Shown here: positions 42,839 to 52,017 of the stretch, piece after piece
How the letters are laid out: each line of letters starts with the position of its first letter
Position numbering within the stretch: position 1 is the first letter of the stretch
From: Candidatus Nitrospira nitrosa
GTDB lineage: Bacteria; Nitrospirota; Nitrospiria; Nitrospirales; Nitrospiraceae
Reading direction: 5' to 3'
NCBI RefSeq assembly: GCF_001458735.1
Contig: NZ_CZQA01000009.1
Location: 62,001-126,000, forward strand
DNA: 64,000 bases
Position numbers and translations under genes: made by a program
The notes under the pieces: generated by a model
What the model was told of the DNA's origin: nothing
Databases searched by the model: none
Seen by the model: only the letters and a program-made list of their open reading frames with translations

Positions 42839-42992
42839 GACCCATGGTGGGATTCCAAAATGAGAATTGCCCATAATTCACGTGGTTTCAGTTAACCATG
42901 CAGGAACAATATCCCGCAAGCTAGTGTTTTCTTGGTTGTGTTTGCCTGACTTATTGGAACGTGAGAATCACTACGTGCCTTTTCGATACAAC

Positions 42993-43991
42993 TCAAGCAA
43001 ATACTAACTGATACATGTTTCTGATTACCGCAATGTTTTTCCTGGCTTCATCAAGCACTAGGACGGTAACGATGGTCAGAACACAAGCGATGGTGAGCGA
43101 AATACCAAGGGCCATAATCGAAGGAAGATCAAAGTAGTCTATAAACTTGTGCACAAGATGCAGTATGCCTATTTGAGCAATATAGCCAAAGAGAGAGTAT
43201 TGCCCCAACATAACTATCCAGTCGTACGCGACTTTCATCACTAAATGTCTGATTCCAATCATATAGATTAAGCAGACGGTTAGGCTGACCCCAACCAACT
43301 GGAGAATGTATGGTACTCCCCAAATGCTAATCGCTACCGTATAGACCAAATAAAGAGCGCCAAACTCAAACGGATATTTATAGAGATCATTAAGTCTGTC
43401 GATAGGGTAGGTTCCGCATGCTAAACCCAGAATACCAAACCCTAACATTTCAAGGTTGGGGCTAGAAACCGACCATAGACTTGATGCTGTCACGCCTAGC
43501 ACCACCAGACAACAAACTCCGCAAAGAAGTAACCGGTTGCCTCCACAAATGATCAATAATGAGCCAGCTACTGGCAGGAAATAACTGATTGGAAGCAGTA
43601 CCCAAAACAATGACTTAGCATTACCTGAAATATAAATATCAGCAGCACGATCAAAAAATCCAATGATGCCTGGCAATTGCCCCCTATAATTTGCGGCGAA
43701 GAGAATATTCGAGATCACATTGAGGGCCGTAAAGATCACCAGAAGTTTAATGCCACGCTGCAACAGCCTCCCAAATACATGGTTGTAGTTGAGCCCGTGC
43801 CTCCTAGGATAAACACTACTCACAAGAAAACCTGTAATGAAAATAAACGATGGAGTAATAAATCTAATATAAGTGTAAATTGCTCCTTCTGTGCTAACAA
43901 AATAGTTAATCCAATGGTACAGAAGCATCAATAAGACGAGCACTCCCTTTGTGAAATCCAAGGCAGAATTCCGATGATTGTCTCTGCTCAT
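42993..43991 (-). CDS. Multi-pass membrane acyltransferase-like protein
   Basis: This 332-residue protein has about ten membrane segments and the acyltransferase-3-like N-terminus SALDFTKGVLVLLMLLYHWIN, with a conserved histidine-containing helix, then FITPSFIFITGFLVSSVYPRR. Similar OpgC/WecH-like proteins acylate sugars on the outer side of the inner membrane. Codon use is AT-richer than in most of the window. It lies 50 bp after the O-antigen ligase-like gene in transcription order and convergent with the beta-helix gene. Confidence 0.75.
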   Translation of the reverse strand: MSRDNHRNSALDFTKGVLVLLMLLYHWINYFVSTEGAIYTYIRFITPSFIFITGFLVSSVYPRRHGLNYNHVFGRLLQRGIKLLVIFTALNVISNILFAANYRGQLPGIIGFFDRAADIYISGNAKSLFWVLLPISYFLPVAGSLLIICGGNRLLLCGVCCLVVLGVTASSLWSVSSPNLEMLGFGILGLACGTYPIDRLNDLYKYPFEFGALYLVYTVAISIWGVPYILQLVGVSLTVCLIYMIGIRHLVMKVAYDWIVMLGQYSLFGYIAQIGILHLVHKFIDYFDLPSIMALGISLTIACVLTIVTVLVLDEARKNIAVIRNMYQLVFA

Positions 43992-44041
43992 CTTGATCTA
44001 CAGTTCCAGACTTGGTTATCCAGAAAAAGGTAACGGACTAA

Positions 44042-45388
44042 CTAATACCTGGTACGACAGGTGGCCTGTGCAAAAACAGATCCTGGAAGGCTCTGCATGA
44101 GTACAATAACCGTCAGTAGCCAGAGAACCCCAATTTTATTGAATGACGCTTCCGAGTAGTTGTACACCACAGCAATGATCAAAACGACTAGACGAATACC
44201 AGCATCTGGTGCACCAACTATAAGCCGCTTCCTTATCCGTAGATAGGCCGCGACCAGAACACCGACCAATACGCTGATACCAAACCATCCTCCGTTGAGA
44301 TAGGTTTCAAGATATCCATTATGGGCCTGAAAAATGCCTCCAAATTTCTCGAACGAGATTCTGAGTCGCTCTCCTGCCCAGAAAGTATTAAATCCAGCTC
44401 CTAAAAAGGCATTTGGCTGAAGTTCGATCAACATCGGCCAGATCTCAGTACGGGTGGTAAGAGTTGGATCTCTCCCCATTGCATCGAGGAAGTCTTCTTT
44501 AATACCGACAAGATACTCCAATATCAATATGACCGCGATTAAACAGCCTCCAATCAACTCTAATCGAATTGGACGGTTTCGTATGCCTGTTCGATGAAGG
44601 ACAAGAAGAAGCACCGATCCCAATACCGCACAGAGTAGTGATGTGACGCTATTCACGATCAATAAGAGATACCAGCATGACCCCAGTGTGATCAGGCGGG
44701 ACGCTAGGAACGCTCGTGGTGGTCGCCTGGCTCCTTTGGGCCACCCTTCCAAAATATCCCAAAGAAGAAATACTGCGCCAACCATGGCGAGTACACCAAG
44801 AGTGTTTTTATGGGTGGCCACCCCCACCCACATGACTTCACTTTTGTCGTAACCAACATAGGCCCTCCCCCATTCGGGAAAATAACGGATCAGTATTACG
44901 GAAAGAGGAATGCAAAGATATGACATCCTAACAAAGATCGCCTTAATCGCCTCTGCGGGAGCCAACTCCGTGAGTACTACGAGGGCCATAATGACGGCGC
45001 CAAACTCTTTAAATAACCTCTTGAAGGTGATCAAAGGATAGTCTGACCACAGAATACTGAGCCACCAAAAGACGTAGAACACAACAACAGCGGTATTCTC
45101 TTTTAGGACGGTATCCCATCGAAGTTTTCGTCGCAGCAGGACAACGCTGCCTACGAGTAGGAACAGAATGCTTATCATTGCCTCTATAGGGTTTCCTTCA
45201 TCCACTGATTCTGCAAGTCCTCCTCCTCCCGTCTGGCTGAACCATTCGGTGACTGGACGGGAGCCATAGATTACGGCCCATACTACGACGATCCAGGTTG
45301 TGCGAGTTACACGCGGACGCTCTCTCTGCTCCTGGTAGTAAATCCAGATAAGGACGGTGATGAAAGCTATGAGAAGCAATAGATTCAT
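44042..45388 (-). CDS. O-antigen ligase / Wzy polymerase-like membrane protein
   Basis: This 448-residue protein has about eleven membrane segments and a large periplasmic loop. ITLGSCWYLLLIVNSVTSLL, then MGRDPTLTTRTEIWPMLIEL and FLGAGFNTFWAGER followed by AHNGYLETYLNGGWFG match the Wzy_C (O-antigen ligase/polymerase) region, with the histidine of AHNGYLE typical. It should polymerise repeat units or ligate the polymer to an acceptor. It overlaps the following deacetylase gene (upstream in transcription) by 4 bp. Confidence 0.85.
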   Translation of the reverse strand: MNLLLLIAFITVLIWIYYQEQRERPRVTRTTWIVVVWAVIYGSRPVTEWFSQTGGGGLAESVDEGNPIEAMISILFLLVGSVVLLRRKLRWDTVLKENTAVVVFYVFWWLSILWSDYPLITFKRLFKEFGAVIMALVVLTELAPAEAIKAIFVRMSYLCIPLSVILIRYFPEWGRAYVGYDKSEVMWVGVATHKNTLGVLAMVGAVFLLWDILEGWPKGARRPPRAFLASRLITLGSCWYLLLIVNSVTSLLCAVLGSVLLLVLHRTGIRNRPIRLELIGGCLIAVILILEYLVGIKEDFLDAMGRDPTLTTRTEIWPMLIELQPNAFLGAGFNTFWAGERLRISFEKFGGIFQAHNGYLETYLNGGWFGISVLVGVLVAAYLRIRKRLIVGAPDAGIRLVVLIIAVVYNYSEASFNKIGVLWLLTVIVLMQSLPGSVFAQATCRTRY

Positions 45389-46188
45389 CTGCTCCTCGAA
45401 GGGACTGAGCCGTTACAAACTAGTGCTAATGCTTTGGACACTGGGAGAATGTTTGCTCCTGAAGCGATTGATCGGTCGACTATCTTCTCGAACAACTGCG
45501 GCGCACAGCCATACATGGTAGGCTGAGGGGAAATATCATGAGTAGAAAAGATCAACCACCCATTATTCCTCTGATTACGCTCGATTAGATCCCAAATTAC
45601 ATCGGGCTGTTCCCTTGCTCGCTCGATAAAAAATGCATAAACATAGTTTAAGTCCACCACACCGATGTTGGCTCTCTGGGAACCAGCACGGCAGCATGCA
45701 AAGCGACGGCCTGTTTGCTTTTTTATTTGAGGCCGTGGTGTCGTGCTGATTGGATATGACATCGTCTCAAACCTCGTCCCTGGCATAATGGTTTCCAATG
45801 TTCGCTGATTTTCCAGGATAGAGTGCTGGAAACATTGCGGATCAGTATCCCAAGCATCACAGTGCCCAAATGTATGACAGCCTAACTCGTGCCCTTGAGC
45901 CAGTACTTCCTTCACATGTGCAGCGGAGCAGATACGTCCGACCGACTCCTCGCGATCCAAAAGGCCGAGCGATACATAGTAGGTGCCGGCTACACCATGT
46001 TGACGAAGAATCTCGCCTCCCACTTCCAAGGCCGACAAGGGGAAATCATCGAAAGTGAATGAGATCAACGGCATCGTATTCCGCATCTTTACCGGTCTTC
46101 GACAGAAAGCTGCCGCCACAGTTCTTCGATACTTTCCTTGGATCCTCTCCAACACACCCGCGATGCGCACTCCCCTATCCCCTCTCAT
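45385..46188 (-). CDS. Polysaccharide deacetylase (CE4 NodB-like)
   Basis: This 267-residue protein carries canonical carbohydrate esterase 4 motifs: ISFTFDDFPLSAL with the catalytic and metal-binding aspartates, and LGCHTFGHCDAW with the HxxxH metal histidines. FSTHDISPQPTMYG near the C-terminus supplies the last conserved histidine. It should remove N-acetyl groups from the exopolysaccharide. The start is uncertain: ATG 46188 overlaps the FkbH-like gene by 14 bp, and the frame runs further upstream to 46353. It overlaps the Wzy-like gene by 4 bp. Confidence 0.85.
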   Translation of the reverse strand: MRGDRGVRIAGVLERIQGKYRRTVAAAFCRRPVKMRNTMPLISFTFDDFPLSALEVGGEILRQHGVAGTYYVSLGLLDREESVGRICSAAHVKEVLAQGHELGCHTFGHCDAWDTDPQCFQHSILENQRTLETIMPGTRFETMSYPISTTPRPQIKKQTGRRFACCRAGSQRANIGVVDLNYVYAFFIERAREQPDVIWDLIERNQRNNGWLIFSTHDISPQPTMYGCAPQLFEKIVDRSIASGANILPVSKALALVCNGSVPSRSR

Positions 46189-47983
46189 CGTTATGTATAT
46201 GAATGATGTTCTCCTTTGGGATAGCCCGTGATTTAGAGTATTTGAGAGAAAGAAGGCCATCCCTCTCATCAATGCATTCGAACCCAATCTCTTCAAACAT
46301 TTTCCCAGGCTTTGCGTTTTTCTCTGTCTTCCGATAATTGGCAAAAAAATCACGTCTTTCCGGAAGGGAATACTTGTCTAAAAGGTATGCTAGAAACGCA
46401 TGTTCCACTCGCTTACCTTGAATTCGACAACTAAACATCAGATCCATCAAGCGAGGCTCCTGAACATCCACTACGGCAAAGCCTACGATCCCATAGCTTC
46501 CGAACCTGTCAGTGCACCGAATGACGAACGTTTCATGGGCGTGAGATTGTCCAAGTTCTGTCAATTGTTCGCGTGGATACCTAGCACCCGAGAAATTCAT
46601 TTGATTCGTTCGCTGCGCTAACTCGTACACACGTTCTAAATTCTCACCGGTGAGTTTCGTCAGCGTCACTTTGATTTTACATTCCTGGAGAAATGTTCCA
46701 TAGTCGCCATCAAATGATTCTTGAACGAGTTGACGCTCCTTCTCCTGCTGATACATGGCGCGTCGGTGCTGACTCTCTTCCGTAATCGGTACCTGACACT
46801 CTGGCCGGGAGAGAAGCTGTCCGGCGTCAGCTGCATCCACGACCGCAACGTGAGGGTGTGCACTTCGCACTTCCTCTCGCTCAAAAGGTTGATCATCCAC
46901 AAACGCTAAACTCTCTATCCCAATGTTGAGTAATTGCGCGATTCTTGCGATCGAGAGGCTTTTCTGATCCCAGCTGATTTGTGGATAGAGAAAGTACTTG
47001 TCTATCCCCCAAAGCTGAAGTACTTGGACGGCATCAGCATAATTATTCTTACTGGCTATCGAGTGCAGGATGCCGCGCCGGTCCGTTTCTCTGATCACCT
47101 CAACGATGTCATGCCGAAGCTTGAGTCGATCAGGCCCATCCTCGATAAGTGTTCCGTGCCACAGGGTATTGTCAAGATCCCATACGATGCATTTCCATGG
47201 CTTCGTCGCCTCAGTTGAGGGCCCCTTCACTTCTTTCTTGGGATATAACCATGCGAAGTCTATAAAGCCGAAATACAGAACCGTATCGTCAGCCTCATTC
47301 GGCACGATCTCCACTTCAAATGGTCGTGCAAGGTCTATCCGCTGGAGAATGTCGCTTACAGCAATGTGTTCGATGAGAAATCCCGGCACGGACTGAACGA
47401 CTCGTTGGAATACGCTGGTAGAAATCTCATTGCGCATTCGAATTGAAAAGGTCAGATTGATCGGTTTTTGGGTTGGGTTATAACACTCAATGAGGAAACA
47501 GTCGGGAGGGACGTCAGCTGGAGAAGCCCTCTCAGCCTCGCATCGACGAAGGTAGGCGACCTTCCCCAAGACCTTCGACTTGAGTTGCCGAGGAAGTGGT
47601 GCTGATCGCGCAAGTGCGCCGATCATCATGTTCCTCTTTTCCTTGCGCAACGACTCTTGCCGTGAATACCGGGCAAGATTACCGACCGTCCAAAGCTTTC
47701 CCCACCGCTTGAACCGAAGTTTCAAAAGATAAGGCCTGACGACTTCATCGGTGTCGACACGCGTCATGCCGTCAATAAACAACCTGCAACCCCCATCCTC
47801 TCGTGGATCGTAAAGTTCACATGTGGTGTAACACGTCGGCCATGCACATTCAGTACAATGCTCCCCCCATGGCAGCGCCGTCCGGAACTCCACCAGAGAT
47901 GTGAGTTCCTCAAACCGTTTAACAATATTCGGAGGCAGGGCGTCGATCGATTCTAAGCGATCATTGATTTCAGATTCATACAT
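46175..47983 (-). CDS. FkbH-like HAD-IIIC family protein with N-terminal Cys cluster
   Basis: The central part (about residues 265-420) is an FkbH-type HAD domain: CIVWDLDNTLWHGTLIEDG with the catalytic aspartate, then SIASKNNYADAV, and AFVDDQPFEREEV. A GNAT-like domain follows (TLTKLTGENLERVYELAQRTNQMNFSG), as in FkbH/EpsP-like proteins that handle glyceryl or acyl groups on a carrier protein. The first 100 residues contain an unusual cysteine group, HCTECAWPTCYTTCELYDP with a further GGCRLF, which may bind a metal or iron-sulfur cluster. I do not recognise that N-terminal domain as part of the standard family. Confidence 0.82.
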   Translation of the reverse strand: MYESEINDRLESIDALPPNIVKRFEELTSLVEFRTALPWGEHCTECAWPTCYTTCELYDPREDGGCRLFIDGMTRVDTDEVVRPYLLKLRFKRWGKLWTVGNLARYSRQESLRKEKRNMMIGALARSAPLPRQLKSKVLGKVAYLRRCEAERASPADVPPDCFLIECYNPTQKPINLTFSIRMRNEISTSVFQRVVQSVPGFLIEHIAVSDILQRIDLARPFEVEIVPNEADDTVLYFGFIDFAWLYPKKEVKGPSTEATKPWKCIVWDLDNTLWHGTLIEDGPDRLKLRHDIVEVIRETDRRGILHSIASKNNYADAVQVLQLWGIDKYFLYPQISWDQKSLSIARIAQLLNIGIESLAFVDDQPFEREEVRSAHPHVAVVDAADAGQLLSRPECQVPITEESQHRRAMYQQEKERQLVQESFDGDYGTFLQECKIKVTLTKLTGENLERVYELAQRTNQMNFSGARYPREQLTELGQSHAHETFVIRCTDRFGSYGIVGFAVVDVQEPRLMDLMFSCRIQGKRVEHAFLAYLLDKYSLPERRDFFANYRKTEKNAKPGKMFEEIGFECIDERDGLLSLKYSKSRAIPKENIIHIHNDERG

Positions 47984-48021
47984 GGAGCCAGCCTCCTTGC
48001 GACACCTGATAGTTCACCCGG

Positions 48022-49143
48022 TTACTTCGCAGAGTTAATGTACTGACTCACAGCCTCACCGATCACCCTATAGCCGTTTTTACTCGGGTGCATATCACGC
48101 GTGGTTTGCGCATAGAGTTGTCGGCTAACGGATTGTTTCAGCATCGGCAGTGGGTCCAGGTAGGCGATTCCGGCACTAGCGAGGAAGTCTGTCAGTGCAC
48201 CCTTTACGGATCGTTCATTCGTAATCACCCGCATCAGCGCGTCATGCAAATGAAGTTGGGGGTCCCTTTCCAAGTACTCTGAAAACACGGTCTCCTTCGT
48301 GGGAATAATCACGACGAGAAAACGACATCCTTCGCTTTTGCACACTTGATCCATTTCCTTCAGCAGATGAAATGTGATGCGCATGCCTTCCCGTACAGGG
48401 CCACTTCGCTCATCCAGGCGTTCCGCGATACCAATTGGGCGAAAAGCCTCACGAATATTCTGCTCTTTGATGATAAGTGCGGTTGTATACGGATCGCTAA
48501 TTTCCGTCACCTCTTTGAACCGAACACCTTCTTTCACCATGGCGAAGAGCGGCCCATGGAAGATCAACCGGTACACCATGCTATGTTCAGACAGCCAGTT
48601 TCTCAGCCCAGCCCCCCAAACGGGCGGCTCAGACGATCCCCATATGTTGGCATCGACCTTCTCCCATCTTTCTTGCCGCAAGTATGACCAATGCTCAAGG
48701 CCATAGGTCACCAAGAACGCGTTTTCAAAATCATCGCCCATATACAGACCGCATATGACCCATCGGGGATGAAGCGTGAGACCTTTAGCAGTGAGAAGAT
48801 GGTAGTATTGGTTAGGACCATATCCGCCGAGGCCGAGGTTGTAGACATTCAACCCTGTTTGCCTGGCTGCGACTGCTGGCCAGGCGTCTTCCATGCCTGC
48901 CGTATTGCCATAAGTATGAGAATCCCCGATTGCTACAACTTCGGCTGCCGATGGGACTGTTTTGTTTCGAAATCCCCATGTGTCAAAGCCGGAAGTGTTG
49001 GGCGCTACTGTGATCCCTAGCACGCTATCCTGTACGACTCCAGCAGACAAAATGTCCGCGGGATTCAAGAGCAGCCTTGCGAGCACCTCGGACAGGAGGA
49101 GGCTCACTACAAGAGAGAGAACCAGAGCGACTGCTTTTACCAT
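48022..49143 (-). CDS. SGNH/GDSL-like hydrolase, membrane-anchored
   Basis: This 373-residue protein has an N-terminal signal anchor (VKAVALVLSLVVSLLLSEVLA). The SGNH catalytic serine is in AIGDSHTYGN, block II asparagine/glycine in YNLGLGGYGPNQY, and the catalytic Asp/His pair in DMHPSKNGYRVIG. Such proteins act as esterases or O-acetyltransferases on extracellular polysaccharides, similar to AlgJ/AlgX or PatB. It lies 38 bp upstream of the FkbH-like gene in the same transcription direction. Confidence 0.85.
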   Translation of the reverse strand: MVKAVALVLSLVVSLLLSEVLARLLLNPADILSAGVVQDSVLGITVAPNTSGFDTWGFRNKTVPSAAEVVAIGDSHTYGNTAGMEDAWPAVAARQTGLNVYNLGLGGYGPNQYYHLLTAKGLTLHPRWVICGLYMGDDFENAFLVTYGLEHWSYLRQERWEKVDANIWGSSEPPVWGAGLRNWLSEHSMVYRLIFHGPLFAMVKEGVRFKEVTEISDPYTTALIIKEQNIREAFRPIGIAERLDERSGPVREGMRITFHLLKEMDQVCKSEGCRFLVVIIPTKETVFSEYLERDPQLHLHDALMRVITNERSVKGALTDFLASAGIAYLDPLPMLKQSVSRQLYAQTTRDMHPSKNGYRVIGEAVSQYINSAK

Positions 49144-49217
49144 GATCTGCTATTTGTGATTGAATGAAGGAGCGGGGTCGACTAATGTGGATCTCAAACA
49201 CTAGAGACTGATATCGA

Positions 49218-50162
49218 TTAGTCTCTTAGACCGCGTCTGGAATACCACTCATCTCGAGCACGCACAAGGCGGCTTCGAAGCCAGTATGGGATAAGGTCCT
49301 TGAGAGTTTTGTGCAGGCCCAATTTGAGACAGAGATTACCTTTGAGAGTGAGCGGAACAAAATAACGTGGGACATCCATCCTGACAAAACCGTTCTCTCT
49401 CTTAAATCTAGTGAGCGAACTATCTATCTTGTTGCCATACACATAGCTTTCGTAAAGTAAGTACGGAATACTTTTTTCCGTGCAGAGTCTGACTGCTTCT
49501 GATAACAACGCATTGTTTGGCCGTCTTTCGCGATACTTCAGCTTCGATATGATCTGCATGATTGCAGCACTCTTCACGTCCCAAACAAGTTTCAAGTAGC
49601 CGATCATTTCCCCTTCAGCGTAGGCTGCCAGGAAAGTACTTCTTTCACGATAGGTTCCGTTTTCAGCCTCAACACGCCCAAAGTCCTTGCCGAAATGCCA
49701 GAATTGCCTTCCCGCTCTGACTGGTGACTCATTATAGATTGACATAATCCCGCGGACGTATTCGTCATCAAATGTCACCTGTTTCACAGTAACGCCTTTT
49801 TTTTCGCTCGCACGTATATTTCTTCGACTGGCAGACGAGATTTGCTTGCTGAACCATTCATCATATGACGAGAGGTGGATCACAGCCACATTGTCCGACT
49901 CCATATAAAATGGAAATCTAGGTTGGGTATCAGGAACACGCTGCGCAAAGGTGAAAAGGTCAGGCTTATACTCAACACCTTGTAATTCTGACAGCACGTG
50001 ATACGGGTCCGGAAGACTAACCCCAGGAAGCCAATACTCATCGAATATCTCTGCGATATGTAAAAATTTGCCTTTTGTAATGATCGCCACATCATCCAGG
50101 TGGAATGCTGGTACCTCCTGCATCCTACCCTTGATACTTACCTCGTGTGTGGCGGTTAACAT
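49218..50162 (-). CDS. GNAT-fold acyl/aminoacyltransferase (FemAB-like)
   Basis: This 314-residue protein has a C-terminal GNAT-type half with KQISSASRRNIRASEKKGVTVKQV, then STFLAAYAEGEMIGYLKLVWD and a downstream LSEAVRLCTEKSIPYLLYES. The layout resembles FemAB-like and peptidogalycan biosynthesis-associated GNAT proteins; the substrate is unknown. ATG 50162 is chosen because GGGGAGGA lies six bases upstream; the frame extends to 50186. It stands between an SGNH hydrolase gene and an asparagine-synthase-like gene. Confidence 0.7.
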   Translation of the reverse strand: MLTATHEVSIKGRMQEVPAFHLDDVAIITKGKFLHIAEIFDEYWLPGVSLPDPYHVLSELQGVEYKPDLFTFAQRVPDTQPRFPFYMESDNVAVIHLSSYDEWFSKQISSASRRNIRASEKKGVTVKQVTFDDEYVRGIMSIYNESPVRAGRQFWHFGKDFGRVEAENGTYRERSTFLAAYAEGEMIGYLKLVWDVKSAAIMQIISKLKYRERRPNNALLSEAVRLCTEKSIPYLLYESYVYGNKIDSSLTRFKRENGFVRMDVPRYFVPLTLKGNLCLKLGLHKTLKDLIPYWLRSRLVRARDEWYSRRGLRD

Positions 50163-50195
50163 CGGATTCCTCCCCACAGTTGCCATGAGCAGATA

Positions 50196-52013
50196 CTAGG
50201 GCTTATCAATAAGCACACGATGCAGAAGCTCGAGAGTAAGCATAACGTGAATCTCATTGGTATGATTTCGACTTCCGCTTAAATGTTCTTGAACAATAGC
50301 CTCGATTTGACTTCTTTGGACGTATGGTCGTGAGAGGGTGCGAGGATCCAGCAGGATCTGCCGAACGTAATCACTAAGGACATCTTGATACCACACCCGA
50401 TAGTGGTTGAACTTGTGTCTTCCCAGAAACATTCGTTCTAGATGCAGGACAGATACGGCATGGTTGATCCGTGCCAGCCATTGAGGCATCCCATAGTCAA
50501 ACGCGTATTCGGACTTTACAAGAACCTCTTCCCACTTTCGCAAACCTCTTCCGGCCATCCCCTTCCTACCCACACCGCGATCTGTAGGGATGTCTCGCAA
50601 TACAGGGTTACCATTTGCGATCAGATTCAAGCACACATCGTAGGTAGCAAGAGCCGATTGAGGAGCACGAAACACAGTCTGAACAAGGTCGTTATCAAGA
50701 TAGGGCGATCTGATGGACACTTGCGTCTCCTCGAGAGCCAACAGTCCATAGTGATGCCAGGGCGCCTGTTTAAAGACAGCAAACGATACGGGATGACCTA
50801 GAAGCAGTGAGTAATACGTCTCTTCTGCCTGGCTGAGGTAGGGAAGCACATCCTGGCTAAACAAACCTGGTACTGGTCGGTTCGGTTTAAAGGCTCGTAC
50901 TCCCCGTAGTACTTCGCTACCGTAGTTCCCCGTCATCCTGACAGACGCGATTTCTCGGACTCGCTCATTGAGATAGAGATCGGACGCTCGCCGGACATCG
51001 GCACAGCCGTCTGTCAAATAGACTGCGCGTTCCGCATAGTGATGGAATCGCGAGAGGAAATCTTTTCCGACATCAATCACCTCGTACGGTTGCTCGCAAA
51101 TACGAGCCACCTGTCGTGCTACCACAACATCCTGACAGTCACGATACATGCCGCCAAAGGTGTAACAGGGAAGCGTCCTTGGACGAGGCTTATGCCACGC
51201 CATAATCATGCGGGAATCAAGGCCACCGGTTAAGGACATGCCAATCGGTTCGTTCGATACGAAGTACCGTGAGAGTTTACTAATAAATATGTCCTGCAGT
51301 ATTTGATAATAGGATTCCGGATCCAGTCTCTCCTGTTCTTCCCATTCTCTTGGTTGAAAATACGTCTCTTTGCATTCCACGGAGCCATTCTTTAGAGCCC
51401 ACTTCGACCCACCAGGCAGCACCGCAATCCCCTCAAAAAGCGTTCGATTCTCTAATACACATCCGCATGTGACATACTCTCCGAAGGCACGAGGTTCTAT
51501 CCTCCGAAGTTCAGGTCGCACAGCAAGAATGGCCTTGGCTTCAGCCGAAAAGTAGACTGCCTCTTTGGATTGGTGATAATAAAGCCGGTGCATTCCATAC
51601 CGATCGTTAAACAGCGTAGTCGTTCCGCGCACCCGGTCTGCCAGGAGACCATGAAACCTCCCATTTAGCCCACAGGGGAAATTCGTCTCCGACTCGGCCC
51701 GTCGTACCAGATATGAGGATGGACTTGCCATGCCGCGAATCCCAGAGGGGCTCCTATCCTGATTGGACTCAGGATCGGAGAAGTCCTCTCCGGAAAAGAT
51801 CAATGTGAGGTTGCCATCCGCATTTCTCAGAGGCATATCTTCCGAAAATGAGTTCCTTCTCGCTACCCACCCCACATAAAGCCCTAGAGATTCATCCACC
51901 CAAGTCCCAGCGATATAAAAACTCTCGTGCTGCAGACGCTCAACCATCAGCTTGAGTTGAACTTCCGCCCACTCACGAGACATTCTTGTGTGTAGTCCGA
52001 CGATTCCTGGCAT
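50196..52013 (-). CDS. Asparagine-synthase-like protein lacking the glutaminase cysteine
   Basis: This 605-residue protein has the two-domain layout of asparagine synthase, but the N-terminus is MPGIVGLHTRMS: proline replaces the nucleophilic Cys2, so glutamine hydrolysis should be lost. GRFHGLLADRVRGTTTLFNDRYGMHRLYY keeps the fold of the first domain, and GMSLTGGLDSRMIMAW keeps the PP-loop (ThrGlyGly for SerGlyGly). It therefore may use free ammonia, another amine, or act as an ATP-dependent ligase such as a beta-lactam-synthetase-like ring closer. It lies 4 bp after the ChbG/YdjC-like gene and 33 bp before the 49218 gene. Confidence 0.82.
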   Translation of the reverse strand: MPGIVGLHTRMSREWAEVQLKLMVERLQHESFYIAGTWVDESLGLYVGWVARRNSFSEDMPLRNADGNLTLIFSGEDFSDPESNQDRSPSGIRGMASPSSYLVRRAESETNFPCGLNGRFHGLLADRVRGTTTLFNDRYGMHRLYYHQSKEAVYFSAEAKAILAVRPELRRIEPRAFGEYVTCGCVLENRTLFEGIAVLPGGSKWALKNGSVECKETYFQPREWEEQERLDPESYYQILQDIFISKLSRYFVSNEPIGMSLTGGLDSRMIMAWHKPRPRTLPCYTFGGMYRDCQDVVVARQVARICEQPYEVIDVGKDFLSRFHHYAERAVYLTDGCADVRRASDLYLNERVREIASVRMTGNYGSEVLRGVRAFKPNRPVPGLFSQDVLPYLSQAEETYYSLLLGHPVSFAVFKQAPWHHYGLLALEETQVSIRSPYLDNDLVQTVFRAPQSALATYDVCLNLIANGNPVLRDIPTDRGVGRKGMAGRGLRKWEEVLVKSEYAFDYGMPQWLARINHAVSVLHLERMFLGRHKFNHYRVWYQDVLSDYVRQILLDPRTLSRPYVQRSQIEAIVQEHLSGSRNHTNEIHVMLTLELLHRVLIDKP

Positions 52014-52017
52014 CGCC

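Noticed and set aside
46175-46353. Extended N-terminus of the CE4 deacetylase frame overlapping the FkbH-like gene by nearly 180 bp, suggesting a frameshift fusion.
   Set aside because: The extra residues show no similarity to the family, while an internal ATG at 46188 gives a normal small overlap.
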